From assembly GCA_033064195.1 (NCBI GenBank), contig JARBJD010000257.1, forward strand, positions 44,529-108,528: a stretch of DNA of 64,000 nt, given 5' to 3'. Positions 29,411 to 39,969 of the stretch are shown here, piece after piece; position 1 is the stretch's first letter, and every line of letters starts with the position of its first letter. The DNA is from Blattamonas nauphoetae. Its lineage: Eukaryota; Preaxostyla; Oxymonadida. The translations under genes and the position numbers were made by a program. The notes beneath the pieces are model-generated. The model did not search any database. It saw only the letters and a program-made list of their open reading frames with translations, and had not been told where the DNA came from.

Positions 29411-32400
29411 ATGATCCTGTTGTCTATAATCTTATCTATTGCGTGCATTCATTGCATTCCGGCAATACCAAGCCAGGATCTTGCTTCCTTCTTTCATCAC
29501 AATCCAAACAACGCGAATCATCTCAACCGAAATACCAACATTCTCCATCTTCCTTCCGCACCATACTATTCAAACACTATCCAAATAACCTCGCGATATG
29601 TCCGGGTTTTGGGCATCGTGACTGATTTTCCACAGATATATGAACAAAGCCATACCGTAGGAAGCCTTTTCCAAACCAACAATTCAACTTCGTCCTTCTC
29701 ATATGTCTCTTTCAATCCTCTCACATGCAGTATTGTCCGTGCAACAAACAACTCTTTCTTTGAAGTGACAAGCTGCTCTATTTCCGTTCCAGAAACGGTG
29801 TCACCCATCGACTGCTGCGATTCCACAATTCTGATCGACAATTCGACTTTTATCTTTCCATCTCCCTCGAATACTGCCCCAACACTCTCGAAAACGGAAC
29901 TATTCTCATCAAACATGATTTTCTTCAATCTAGCCATCAAGAATGTGAATGTTGGAAGCGAGTCAAGTTTCCTCGCTTCCCCGCTCATTCAGCACACAAC
30001 CATGTCCAGCTGTCTTCTCCAGAACATCACCCACATCAATCAGTATTCACCAAGTCCAGCGGTCGCCTCTCCTTTCAACGTGACGCTGGCCGGATCGAGA
30101 TGGGTCAACTGCGAAAACGGATTGAGCGGAGGGATCATCCACAACATCGAAGACCACACAACAATCCGAGCAATCAACACCACATTCTTTGGAGCGGTTT
30201 CGAATGGGGAAACGGCAGATGAGACATTTCAGAACAGGCCCGAAGCTGTTGATGTCTCGACGGCCCATTCTTTTCTTTCGTGCGTCTTCACGTCATGTCA
30301 CGCATATCAAACATCGGGAGGAGCGATCAGATGTCGTTCGGGCGCTGATCTGACCATTTCACGTTGCACATTCAGCGACAACTCGTGCCTCTCCGACCAA
30401 GCTGATCGTGACCGCATTCTCGCTGTCGGTGGAGCAATCCATTTCTTCGGCAACGACGCTGGCAGCCTCGAAATCACAGACTCTCTTTTCGAGCAGAACA
30501 AGGCGAACCTCGGTGGCTGTGTGTACTGCGAGAGAGCTGCTTCATTCCTCTTCAAACAGACCAACGTGACGAAGGGATCAACCATTCTGTACTCCAACAG
30601 TGGCTTCTCCTACGGTGGTGGGTTGGCCATTGACACTCCCCCGGAGGACGCACTCGTTCACAACGTCCGCTTCTCGGAGTGCTCGTCGGAGGGATCGGGA
30701 GGATCGTTTGACTGCTCCAACATGACTGGCAGCGTCACCCTATCGAATGTGTTCATCGAGGACAGCATCGCTCCTCGTGGAATTGTGGTTCTCTCCTGGG
30801 TTCTCGATCCCATATCCACTGTCTGTTTTTCGAACTGCCTCTTCAACAACAACACCTCAACCGCGAAAGATGATAACGGTGTTTCGTTTGCGAACGACGT
30901 GAGAGTCAGGAAAGTGGAACCGTATCTGTCATTGCTGAAACAGAAATCGATGTTCGTGAACTGCTTCAGCACGTCGGACAGACCGAGAATTGCATTCATG
31001 GACCCTCCAATCGAGTACACCTTTGAATTCGTCGATTCCAACAACAAAACACTGCTCGATATCCATCTGCCAGATCCAGTTGTAACTGTGAACGAGCAGG
31101 AAGGAGTCGATGTCGATGGATGTGGGACGGATGATTCGAAGTGTCGTTCAATTGCTTTCACAGGACAGAATCGAGTTGCCCAGATCGGCGGGACGATTCT
31201 GATCGAAGCAGGTCACTTCACAGAAACCATTGCCTTTGATCTGACATCCAAATCGACGACATTCTCGTCAAGCGGAGAAGTCAGCCCGATCATCAGCATC
31301 GACCTGAATGAGGGGGAGTCGGCGTTCATCACAAAAGGGACAGGAACAGTGCGGTTTGAGGGTCTCTCCTTTGTCCCCTCGTTGTCGTCGCATATCGTTC
31401 TCCAAAACGGAAATGGAGAGCTGGAGATTGTAGGCTGTTCGTTCATCAATGTGGATGGGGTGAGTGTAGCGATGGAAGTGTCGGCTGTGAAAACGACAGA
31501 AGGAAAGGTTTCATTCACTCAAGTCTCGTTCGCTGGACTGCAGTTGGGAGGAGGGAGCTGCGTGGAGTGTGTTGGATCAACAGCAGAAGTGACGATCTCG
31601 CAGAGCAAGTTTGTATCGATTGAAGGAACAGCATCTGCGATGATTGTGTTCAGCAGAATAAACGCAGGATCTGGCACAGTGACGATGAGCGAGATTCGAG
31701 TGATTGTTGAAGAAGGACAGAAAGTTGGAGGGATTCAGATCATGAACGTGAAGACAGTTTCGATGACAGGAATGCAATTTGCGAATGTGAACTCGGATGA
31801 GCAGGAAGCAGCGATTGACATTGCAACATGTTCAGAATTGACTCTCTCGTCGCTTCTGTTTGAACGATGCATCGGAAACAGTGCGTCTGATATCATCGTC
31901 ACCAACTCGGAATCGATCTCTCTGTCATCTCCTCTCGATGATAAATCGTTCAGTACTTCTCGCTCTCCAACTTCGTCGATCAATGGAGTTGTCTCAGACA
32001 CTCTGCTGTCTCGCACGTCCCTGATTGTCAACGGAACATCTGGATCAGACGAAGAGTTCTGCTGGAAGGATGTTGGCTGTGCTTCGATCACCTCACTTCT
32101 GTCACATGTCGACCACAGTGTGAAATGGAACACAACGCTGAAAGAAGAGACGGTTGGAGATTCGGTGATCTTGATTTCAAACAATCTCCAGTTCACAATG
32201 ACGGGAACAACACAAGCTGGCTCGATTCTTTCCCACACTGGATTAGTGTCCTCTCCGCTCCTGTCAGTCGCTTCTGGTTCTCTCTCCATGTCCCAACTGA
32301 CTCTCTCGACAAACATCCCAAGTGCAACCCGCTCAGCGTCATTTTTTGTAATCTCTGGTGGTTCAGCCAGTTTCACCTCCGTCATCTTCCCCTCGCTCTC

Positions 32401-35400
32401 CTTCTCGAACTCTGGAAGCATGCTGAAAGTGTCAGGAACAGGAAGTTTGAGTGTGGCATCTGTGGACTTTTCTGACTGCTCGACGGATGGAGTCGGATCA
32501 GTTCTTCACTCAACATCGACTGAACGCATATCTCTGAACACAGTCTCGCTGAGTGGGAACAAGTGTGGATCGGAAAAGAAAGGACGAAGCATTGCGATTG
32601 AATCAACAACACCAATCGATCCATCGAATGTAATAATGACTAACGTTAAGATCACAAGTGAAGGAAGCACTGGAAATCACGAAGTCTTTATGAAAGGGCC
32701 ATCACTCCCATTGACAGTAACATCATCGAACTTTGGATCGACACTTGGATCGCAAACGGAACAGACGACAACAAAGATGAGGGAGTTCTTTGGGGAAGAC
32801 ACGTCGGATGCTTCGATGTCTGGTCCTCTGTCGTATCTGCTCTTCCGCCACTCGACAGGAGCAGTGAGTGTGGATGTCTCATTCTGGGATCATGTGTTCT
32901 GTGGATTGTCTGCCCTTCCGTGCAAGTCTCTGGAAATGGCTCACTCCAAAGTGAACGAAGCAGATCAAATTGTGGATTTCGTTTCAGACGTGAAGATGAC
33001 AGGCACAATTGTCTCGAAATCATCAGGATCGATCATCACCTCGTCATCTGGAAGAAAGATCACTGCAGAAAGCACGGCTCAATTCGACATTCGGGAAGGT
33101 AGGCTGAGATTGGAGTCACTGACATTGGAGCTGCCTTCCGTTCTGACTCAAGCTCTTTTCGTTGTGTCTGGGGGAACATTGGACATTCTATCGACGGTCA
33201 CTCTGACGAATCCAACGACAACCGCTCACACATCTTCATTTCTGTCAGTGAGTGGTGGCACAGTAGTTCTGGATGGAACAAAGCTGACGACCACACAGAA
33301 ATTGACACTAACTTTGTCAGCATTGATTGGACAGACGACAGGATCTCTGACGATCTCGAACATGAAGTTTGAGAATATCACTCGTGAATCTGGCGATGGA
33401 AGTGTGATCTCCGCGACACTCACCACGAACACTGACAAACTTGCGATTGTCTCGACGACTTTCACATCGTGTTCGTGTTCAGCAGGGAATGGAGGAGCGC
33501 TTGCAGTGTCTCTGACAGCGTCAGCTCTCTTCTCGATCACTAAATCATCGTTATTCACATCATGCACAGCAAGTGGGAAAGGATCGAAATTGTATCTCTC
33601 TCGGCTAGACCTTCTCTCGTTCGTGTCGGCAGGGAATCTGGATTCCATCAAACCAACACTCACCACAAAGGCAGCTGCTGATGGGATTCTGAACGAGTTT
33701 TATGGATTTGAATTGTCGAGCTCGGAAGGATCGCTTCTTTTGTACTGGTATCCCTTCAGCACAGACGACACGACGATGCATGTGCACTCATCTGGACACG
33801 CTCACTCGCTTTGTGGGAAAGAAGCCCTTCCTTGCAAAACACTTCCCGACTCTCTGAGCAAGATCCAAAAGGCAACAACGATTATGATCGATACGAACAT
33901 GGATCTCTCTTCGAAACTGACCTCTCTGGCAAGTGAATGGACGCTCAGTTCAAGTGGGTCGTTCATGGTGACTGTGACGTCAGAGGGACAAATCGAAGTG
34001 AAAGATGACCAATCTAATCTGACAATGTCGTCACTCTCGCTGTTCGTCGGAACACTCTCATCGGAGAGAACGACTGAACTCGTGTCTGTCTCAGCTGGAT
34101 TGCTCGTTTTGTCGTCGTGCACTGTCTTCTCATCCACATCCAACCTGCCTGTTTCCTTCGTCGCTCTCTCAGGGGGAATTGTTTTGATGACAGCGACCAC
34201 ACTGAACATCCCCACAATTCGATCGCAACCGGTCATCTCTGTGACGGGAGGCAAATTGGAAGTGGATTCGTCGACATCGTTGGTGAACTTGGACGCAGTC
34301 ACTCATGAAGCTTCACTTGTGTCGATTGGAGGCGGAGAAATCGTTCTGGATGGAGCATCATTGACTACTTTACATGCGATGACATTTGCGTCTTCAGCTC
34401 TGATTGTTCAGACGAAAGGATCGCTCAGGATGTCTTCCATGAAGTTTGAGAATATCAGCAGAACAACTGGAGATGGAAGCGTGATCAGTGCCAGTCTGAC
34501 ATTGGACTCTGACAAGCTCTCCATTGTCTCAACATCGTTCAAATCGTGTTCGTGTTTCAATGGAAATGGAGGAGCACTTGCAGTGAGTCTTTCGTCATCG
34601 GCTCTCTTCTCAATCACTGGCACATCGCCATTCACATCATGCTCAGCAAGTGGGAAAGGATCGAAATTGTATCTCTCTCGACCGAGCCTGATCTCATTCC
34701 TCACAACAAACGAAGGAACTGGCCCTCTGGACTCGATCAAACCAACACTCACCACAAAGGCAGCTGCTGATGGGATTCTGAACGAGTTTTATGGATTTGA
34801 ATTGTCGAGCTCGGAAGGCTCGCTTCTTTTGTACTGGTATCCCTTCAGCTCAGACGACACGACGATGCATGTTCACTCCTCTGGACACGCTCACTCGCTT
34901 TGTGGAAAAGAAGCTCTTCCTTGCAAAACACTTCCTGACTCTCTGAGCAAGATCCACTCGGCCGACACATTGATGATCGACACGAACATCGAACTTTCAT
35001 CGAAACTGACATCTCTGTCAAGATCCTTGACGCTCACCAAAAGTGGATCAGCTGTTCTCACTTTCGACACTTCTGGCCAACTTGATGTGACCAATTCTGG
35101 ATCAGTGCTGACACTTTCATCTCTTTTACTGGAAGTTGGAACACTCACGTCAGGTCGTCTTATCGAACTGATCACAGTCTCAGCTGGCTCTCTCGTTGTG
35201 TCATCCTGCACCGTCTTCGCATCGACACCGAGTCTGTCCGTCTCATTTGTGTCGTTGTCGAATGGAGAAGTGTCATTTCCTGATTCAACGATGAACATCC
35301 CGACATTGACGTCGAAACCGTTTCTCTCTGTTTCAGGAGGCACATTGAATGTGGATTCTTCCACATCGTTGGCGAACTCGAACACAGATGCTCATCAGAC

Positions 35401-37909
35401 TTCTCTTCTGTCAGTGAGTGGTGGGACAGTTGCTCTGGATGGAACAAAGCTGTCGACAACAAAGAAATTGACTCTGGCTTCATCTGCTTTGATGACTCAA
35501 TCGAAAGGATCACTCACGATCTCGAACATGAAGATTGAAAATATCACTCGTGAATCTGGTGATGGAAGTTTGATCTCAGCGACACTCTCCACAAACACTG
35601 ACAAGCTCTCCATTGTCTCGACGACTTTCACATCGTGTTCGTGTTCAGCAGGGAATGGAGGAGCGCTTTTCGTGAGTCTTACGTCTACAGCATTCTTTTC
35701 GATCACTGGTACATCGTCGTTCACATCCTGCACAGCAAGTGGGAAAGGGAACAATTTGTATCTCATCCACCCTAACCTCGCCTCATTCGCATCGACAGGC
35801 ACTCTCGATGCCATAAAACCAACCCTTCCTGCGACAAAGGCAGAAACAGACGCAATCCTGAACGAGTTTTATGGTTTCGAATCAGCGAGCTCGGAAAGCT
35901 CTCTGCTCTTCTTTTGGTTTCCTCATTCTGTTTCGGAGTCGTCGACACACATCCATGGAGAGGGATCAGCCCACCCGCTCTGTGGCAGACGACAACTTCC
36001 TTGCTCGACCATCTCGACGGGTCTTACTCATCCAAACACAAAACAGTCATTCGTCGTCGATTCTCCTCTGACACTAGCAGAGTATGTTATGGTGACAGAA
36101 CAAACAATCCTAACAGCTCCGATTCCAACGACTGTCACGGTGACCCAGTCTGGCAGGATTGGAGTCCCATCACACACTCTGACTCTGTCGAACCTTTTCT
36201 TTGTCGGCTCAGCGATGATGACGTCATATTCTTTCGTTTTCTTTTCATCAACAGGATCCCTCTCCATTGATTCGTGCTCAATCAACAATCACAATTCATC
36301 TTGGCCAGGCTCAGCCATCTCAGCCTCTCTCGCCGCATCGAGCACTCTGACCCTTCTCTCCTCGTCGTTCGTGAGCTGCACCTCGTTGCAGAATGGAGGA
36401 GCGCTGGCTGTGACTGTCACGTCAGGCTCGCTCTCGCTGCACTCGTGTCGGTTTGAGAAATGTTCGAGTGAGATGAACGGAGGGGCAGTCTGGCTGGATC
36501 TGTCGCAGATGCCAACACTGTCGCAATATTCGCTGTTACAGACACAGTTTGGGACAGGAAGTTCAGCAAACAAGGCGTCTGGGATGGGCGACTGTGTGTT
36601 TGTGTTGGGAGAGGATCTGCGACGAGTGGTTGTGGGGAGCAGATGGCGAGGGTCGTTTGAGGAAGCGGGAGAGGATGATCTGTGGGGGAGTGACCAGAAG
36701 ACAACAGCGGAAGGAACATCGTTGCTTACACTGCTGAAATCGCAAGTGATTGGGGTGGGAGAGGGAGGACTGGATGATGCGGCAGGAACGATGGACGCCC
36801 CGTTCAAGACACTCAATCGATGTTTCGAGGAAACATCAAAACGAGATGGATCATTCGCTGTGGTTGTTGTTGAGCGAGCTCGGATCGGAGAGAGCTGTTG
36901 GCTGGTGGATCAGCCAGGATGGGCGATGGAAGCGAGTGGAAGTGGAGGTGGAGGGTCGTCTCAAAGCGTCGTACTGTGCAGTGTGAGTGACGAGGAGAAG
37001 AAGCCAGGAACACCCTCGTCGTCAGCACGGCACGCGATGATCACTCTGGGCGGTCAGTCGCTCTCGTTCTCAGACATTCTGTTCTCTTCATTTTCTGCCC
37101 CGCGAACGATGGGGTTTGTCTTCTCGCTGCTGGGATCGTCTCAGCTGACTCTGTCGTCCTGCTCGCTCTCTTCGTCCTCTCCCATCACTGTCTCTCTCGT
37201 TTCGGTGTCTGGCTCGTCATCGTTCTCGGCGGACAGCCTTTCGATGAACGAAGTGTCGTTTGTTGGGAAGGCGGGATTGGTGAAGTTTGGAGACGCAAGC
37301 ATAATCGCACTGACATCGTGCTCGTTCATATCGATATCGTTGGAAGGAGGAGCGCTGATGTGGGGGACAACTCGCGGTGGGATGAAAGTGACGAACACGG
37401 AGTTTACTCACTGCACTGGAAAAGAGTTCGGAAGTGTGATTCGAACGAAGATAGTTGGAATCTCAGCAAGCATCACAAACTGTAACTTCACGTCATGTTC
37501 AACTCACGTGAGGGTGGGAGAGACGAGCGAGAGAAGTGTGATTGGGGGAGGATGTGTGGTGGTTGAGCTAATGAAACGAACAAGCTCGACTCGTCGTCTT
37601 CCCTCTTCGTGTATCGACCTCTCACTCTCCTCGTTCTCCGACTGCACGCTGACCAACACTGACACCTCGCAGTCTTCGCCGTCGTTCTCTTTGTTTGTGG
37701 GTGGGAGTGGATTCTTGATTTTTGGGAACGAGAAAAACGATTGTGTGATTCTTCGGAAAGTCACACTCTATCGCTGCTTGTGCCGAGGGTTCGAAAAAAT
37801 GAATGGATTTGATGGTGGAGTTGTGGTTGGAAGAGGACACGCACTCTTCACTGATCGACGAGGGAGTTCAATTCGAGAGTGCAAAATGGGAAGCATACAA
37901 CTTCGATGA
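29411..37909 (+). CDS. Giant secreted beta-helix (Pmp-like) protein, 2832 residues, with tandem modules
   Basis: Starts with a clean signal peptide (MILLSIILSIACIHCIPAIP). The first 500 residues are a classic Cys/Gly/Asn-rich beta-helix with SGGAIRC, VGGAIHF, LGGCVYC and YGGGLAI turns, as in polymorphic membrane proteins. From residue about 1100 the protein is built of modules of about 360 residues, each with a HxxCG...LPCK/STL segment, long Ser/Thr strands, a GNGGALAVS turn, and a linker ILNEFYGFE. Ends with TGA after KMGSIQLR, without a membrane anchor. A +1 frame (37803-38159) overlaps the end and continues in protein-like text, so the C-terminus may differ. Shares module type with the genes at 1-13.5 kb. 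Likely secreted; role unknown, adhesion inferred. Confidence 0.85.
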   Translation: MILLSIILSIACIHCIPAIPSQDLASFFHHNPNNANHLNRNTNILHLPSAPYYSNTIQITSRYVRVLGIVTDFPQIYEQSHTVGSLFQTNNSTSSFSYVSFNPLTCSIVRATNNSFFEVTSCSISVPETVSPIDCCDSTILIDNSTFIFPSPSNTAPTLSKTELFSSNMIFFNLAIKNVNVGSESSFLASPLIQHTTMSSCLLQNITHINQYSPSPAVASPFNVTLAGSRWVNCENGLSGGIIHNIEDHTTIRAINTTFFGAVSNGETADETFQNRPEAVDVSTAHSFLSCVFTSCHAYQTSGGAIRCRSGADLTISRCTFSDNSCLSDQADRDRILAVGGAIHFFGNDAGSLEITDSLFEQNKANLGGCVYCERAASFLFKQTNVTKGSTILYSNSGFSYGGGLAIDTPPEDALVHNVRFSECSSEGSGGSFDCSNMTGSVTLSNVFIEDSIAPRGIVVLSWVLDPISTVCFSNCLFNNNTSTAKDDNGVSFANDVRVRKVEPYLSLLKQKSMFVNCFSTSDRPRIAFMDPPIEYTFEFVDSNNKTLLDIHLPDPVVTVNEQEGVDVDGCGTDDSKCRSIAFTGQNRVAQIGGTILIEAGHFTETIAFDLTSKSTTFSSSGEVSPIISIDLNEGESAFITKGTGTVRFEGLSFVPSLSSHIVLQNGNGELEIVGCSFINVDGVSVAMEVSAVKTTEGKVSFTQVSFAGLQLGGGSCVECVGSTAEVTISQSKFVSIEGTASAMIVFSRINAGSGTVTMSEIRVIVEEGQKVGGIQIMNVKTVSMTGMQFANVNSDEQEAAIDIATCSELTLSSLLFERCIGNSASDIIVTNSESISLSSPLDDKSFSTSRSPTSSINGVVSDTLLSRTSLIVNGTSGSDEEFCWKDVGCASITSLLSHVDHSVKWNTTLKEETVGDSVILISNNLQFTMTGTTQAGSILSHTGLVSSPLLSVASGSLSMSQLTLSTNIPSATRSASFFVISGGSASFTSVIFPSLSFSNSGSMLKVSGTGSLSVASVDFSDCSTDGVGSVLHSTSTERISLNTVSLSGNKCGSEKKGRSIAIESTTPIDPSNVIMTNVKITSEGSTGNHEVFMKGPSLPLTVTSSNFGSTLGSQTEQTTTKMREFFGEDTSDASMSGPLSYLLFRHSTGAVSVDVSFWDHVFCGLSALPCKSLEMAHSKVNEADQIVDFVSDVKMTGTIVSKSSGSIITSSSGRKITAESTAQFDIREGRLRLESLTLELPSVLTQALFVVSGGTLDILSTVTLTNPTTTAHTSSFLSVSGGTVVLDGTKLTTTQKLTLTLSALIGQTTGSLTISNMKFENITRESGDGSVISATLTTNTDKLAIVSTTFTSCSCSAGNGGALAVSLTASALFSITKSSLFTSCTASGKGSKLYLSRLDLLSFVSAGNLDSIKPTLTTKAAADGILNEFYGFELSSSEGSLLLYWYPFSTDDTTMHVHSSGHAHSLCGKEALPCKTLPDSLSKIQKATTIMIDTNMDLSSKLTSLASEWTLSSSGSFMVTVTSEGQIEVKDDQSNLTMSSLSLFVGTLSSERTTELVSVSAGLLVLSSCTVFSSTSNLPVSFVALSGGIVLMTATTLNIPTIRSQPVISVTGGKLEVDSSTSLVNLDAVTHEASLVSIGGGEIVLDGASLTTLHAMTFASSALIVQTKGSLRMSSMKFENISRTTGDGSVISASLTLDSDKLSIVSTSFKSCSCFNGNGGALAVSLSSSALFSITGTSPFTSCSASGKGSKLYLSRPSLISFLTTNEGTGPLDSIKPTLTTKAAADGILNEFYGFELSSSEGSLLLYWYPFSSDDTTMHVHSSGHAHSLCGKEALPCKTLPDSLSKIHSADTLMIDTNIELSSKLTSLSRSLTLTKSGSAVLTFDTSGQLDVTNSGSVLTLSSLLLEVGTLTSGRLIELITVSAGSLVVSSCTVFASTPSLSVSFVSLSNGEVSFPDSTMNIPTLTSKPFLSVSGGTLNVDSSTSLANSNTDAHQTSLLSVSGGTVALDGTKLSTTKKLTLASSALMTQSKGSLTISNMKIENITRESGDGSLISATLSTNTDKLSIVSTTFTSCSCSAGNGGALFVSLTSTAFFSITGTSSFTSCTASGKGNNLYLIHPNLASFASTGTLDAIKPTLPATKAETDAILNEFYGFESASSESSLLFFWFPHSVSESSTHIHGEGSAHPLCGRRQLPCSTISTGLTHPNTKQSFVVDSPLTLAEYVMVTEQTILTAPIPTTVTVTQSGRIGVPSHTLTLSNLFFVGSAMMTSYSFVFFSSTGSLSIDSCSINNHNSSWPGSAISASLAASSTLTLLSSSFVSCTSLQNGGALAVTVTSGSLSLHSCRFEKCSSEMNGGAVWLDLSQMPTLSQYSLLQTQFGTGSSANKASGMGDCVFVLGEDLRRVVVGSRWRGSFEEAGEDDLWGSDQKTTAEGTSLLTLLKSQVIGVGEGGLDDAAGTMDAPFKTLNRCFEETSKRDGSFAVVVVERARIGESCWLVDQPGWAMEASGSGGGGSSQSVVLCSVSDEEKKPGTPSSSARHAMITLGGQSLSFSDILFSSFSAPRTMGFVFSLLGSSQLTLSSCSLSSSSPITVSLVSVSGSSSFSADSLSMNEVSFVGKAGLVKFGDASIIALTSCSFISISLEGGALMWGTTRGGMKVTNTEFTHCTGKEFGSVIRTKIVGISASITNCNFTSCSTHVRVGETSERSVIGGGCVVVELMKRTSSTRRLPSSCIDLSLSSFSDCTLTNTDTSQSSPSFSLFVGGSGFLIFGNEKNDCVILRKVTLYRCLCRGFEKMNGFDGGVVVGRGHALFTDRRGSSIRECKMGSIQLR
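33653..35818 (+). repeat. Tandem coding modules of 1089 and 1077 bp
   Basis: The stretch encoding PTLTTKAAADGILNEFYG starts at about 33653 and recurs at 34742 nearly unchanged in DNA. A more diverged third occurrence begins at 35819. Periods are 363 and 359 codons, so the frame is kept. The first two modules share long nearly identical DNA, which implies a recent duplication or gene conversion. Confidence 0.8.
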
Positions 37910-38390
37910 TCCTCTCCTCCGAATCAACTCCGCGCCTTCAGACGCACTCCCTTCACTTTTTCCCTCAAACCGTGCTGATTCTCTCCCAATTCAATCATAC
38001 TCTTCTTGTTTATCTGGTCAATTACTCGTTGTCTATTATCTGATTCATACCACATATTTCTCGAACGTCAGCTATTCACCTTTTATTCTAGAATTTCTTT
38101 GTTTGTTGACATTTCACACTCTCTTCATTACCGAAATCCATTCTCCCAAACATCTGTAGCGATCCCGACCCCTCAATGTCATTCAATCGGATCTTCTTCT
38201 CCATCTTCCTCCAGAAACGTGCAGAGAAGGGGGTGTTTTCACTTCATTGTTTCTTTCGTGAGAATGATTGGAGACTACGATAAACTTGAAAATAATGGTG
38301 ATTTTTTTGATGAGATGAGAATAATCAATGAGATGAAATGGATATTGAACACAGAACGTGTTAGAATCATCCAAATGTGACGAGATCACA
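37910..38390. other. 3' flank of beta-helix gene and of the helical-repeat copy
   Basis: A+T-rich. The last 110 bp match the 3' flank of the intact gene at about 26345-26445. No gene seen. It ends in the 8-bp target duplication AGATCACA. Confidence 0.5.
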
Positions 38391-39719
38391 CAGGGATTCT
38401 GGTGAGTAGATCATGAATGGTTGTCGAGACGTTATCGTGTATAATTTTCCATTTTCCAACAAAAAGCGCTGATAAGAATCGGTATCATGTGTGAAATGCA
38501 CCTATACGTCCTTTTCCGATATCCTCAATTCACAGGTTCAACCATAATTCACATTTTTCTGATCAATTCTGAGTCGTTCTATTTCAACTTTTTTCGACTT
38601 TTGCTCTTGTGCAAATGGTTCACAACGGTTTTAAACGGTCTGCCATCCACTTATGACATTCATGATTCTCTTTTCATTGCACATTTCCTCAACGCAAATA
38701 ACCTGAACTCGATCTCCTTCTTTTTTCTTTGATTCTCCTTCTCATCTTGATTTTCTTTCATTAATGCCCATTTTTCTTTCATTTTTCGAAATTCATTTCG
38801 ATAGGTGCATATCTTTCTCGGTTTTCAGGTCTCCAACTCATGATTGTTGCCACTCTCTTCATGGTCATTTTATCTCTCTTCCGAGTTGTTCATTGAGTCT
38901 CATTCATGACATACCAGTCTTTTCTTGTCTCAATCCTACTTGCATCCTCACAGGATCATCGTCCCAAACGCACCCCGATCTCACTCCGCCACATCCATTC
39001 GTTTCTGTCTCCTCTAACAACGACCAGTCTATTTTTACCTTTCATAGGATTCACCACACATTTTTGAACCTTCATATGTGGATCCTTGTCGAAGAAGAGG
39101 TGTCCTTCTTCCAAGCACTCCTTAGAGAAGAAAAATCAACTATGAATTTCGAAAATGAAAGAACAATGGGCATTAATGAAAGAAAATCAAGATGAGAAGG
39201 AGAATCAAAGAAAGAGAAGGAGATCGAGTTCAGGTTATTTGCGTTGAGGAAATGTGCAATGAAAAGAGAATCATGAATGTCATAAGTGGATGGCAGACCG
39301 TTTAAAACCGTTGTGAACCATTTGCACAAGAGCAAAAGTCGAAAAGGACTAGAAGAGAATGACAGAGACTTGGTTCAACTTCACTTGTCTTTTCTCCTCC
39401 ATCACAAGCATCTGAGCCAAGTCTAGTGCATCTTCGTATTTTATTTCAAAAGTATCATCGGGAATTTCAATTTCTCTTCGAGAGGACCAAACTAATTTGA
39501 AATTTTGAAAAAGACCAATTTTTGTTTTGAAACTGACGCCGCTCCAGGCCTTCATTTTGCTCAATTTTTTCTCGGAATCAATATTATTCAAATCAAAAAT
39601 CCTACTTTTTTTTAAAATGTATAAACTGTACCCTACATTGAGAACAGCCTTCTCTGTGATCTAGAAAACACCTGTTTTGACCGGGATCAGAAGGTTTGAT
39701 CTACTCTCCAAAACACCTG
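38391..39719. mobile_element. hAT-like non-autonomous DNA transposon, 1329 bp
   Basis: Terminal inverted repeats of 23 bp with 4 mismatches: left CAGGGATTCTGGTGAGTAG..., right end complementary to CAGGTGTTTTGGAGAGTAG.... It is flanked on both sides by AGATCACA (38383-38390 and 39720-39727), a perfect 8-bp target duplication. The paralogous flank near 26454 has a single uninterrupted ATATTGCA at this site. CAGG ends and 8-bp duplications are typical of the hAT superfamily. There is no transposase frame; the interior is a large foldback plus a short unknown frame at 39349-39591 on the minus strand. Confidence 0.8.
38591..39345. repeat. Foldback: two 205-bp inverted arms around a 345-bp loop
   Basis: Arms 38591-38796 and 39142-39345 are almost perfect reverse complements, so each strand shows the same translated text (KWFTTVLNGLPSTYD...). 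They are nested inside the hAT-like element. A transcript would form a long double-stranded hairpin. Confidence 0.8.
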
Positions 39720-39969
39720 AGATCACATGAATGGGAGGGAACAGCACCAGTAATTCACATCCTATCCAGTCCATCACTTCACAATTGCTCCAAAGAATTC
39801 CATTATTGCTGCTGATCTGAGGTTGAAGGTAGACAGGTAAAAATTGTTCTTGACGAAGAGGAATTCCAACGCGTCTTGCCATCCTTCATCCAGAAAGTGG
39901 GGAACAAGTATTCGAAGTGCCTTCTGCTCATCTGGTTGAATTGTCTTCTGCACTTCTGCTTGAGTCGAT

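Noticed and set aside
37803-38159. Separate 118-codon gene after the giant beta-helix gene
   Set aside because: Overlaps the end of that gene in another frame and has no start support; at most an alternative C-terminus.
38487-39335. Gag-like frames reading KWFTTVLNGLPSTYD on both strands
   Set aside because: The same text appears twice only because the foldback arms are inverted copies; too short to support a retroelement gene.
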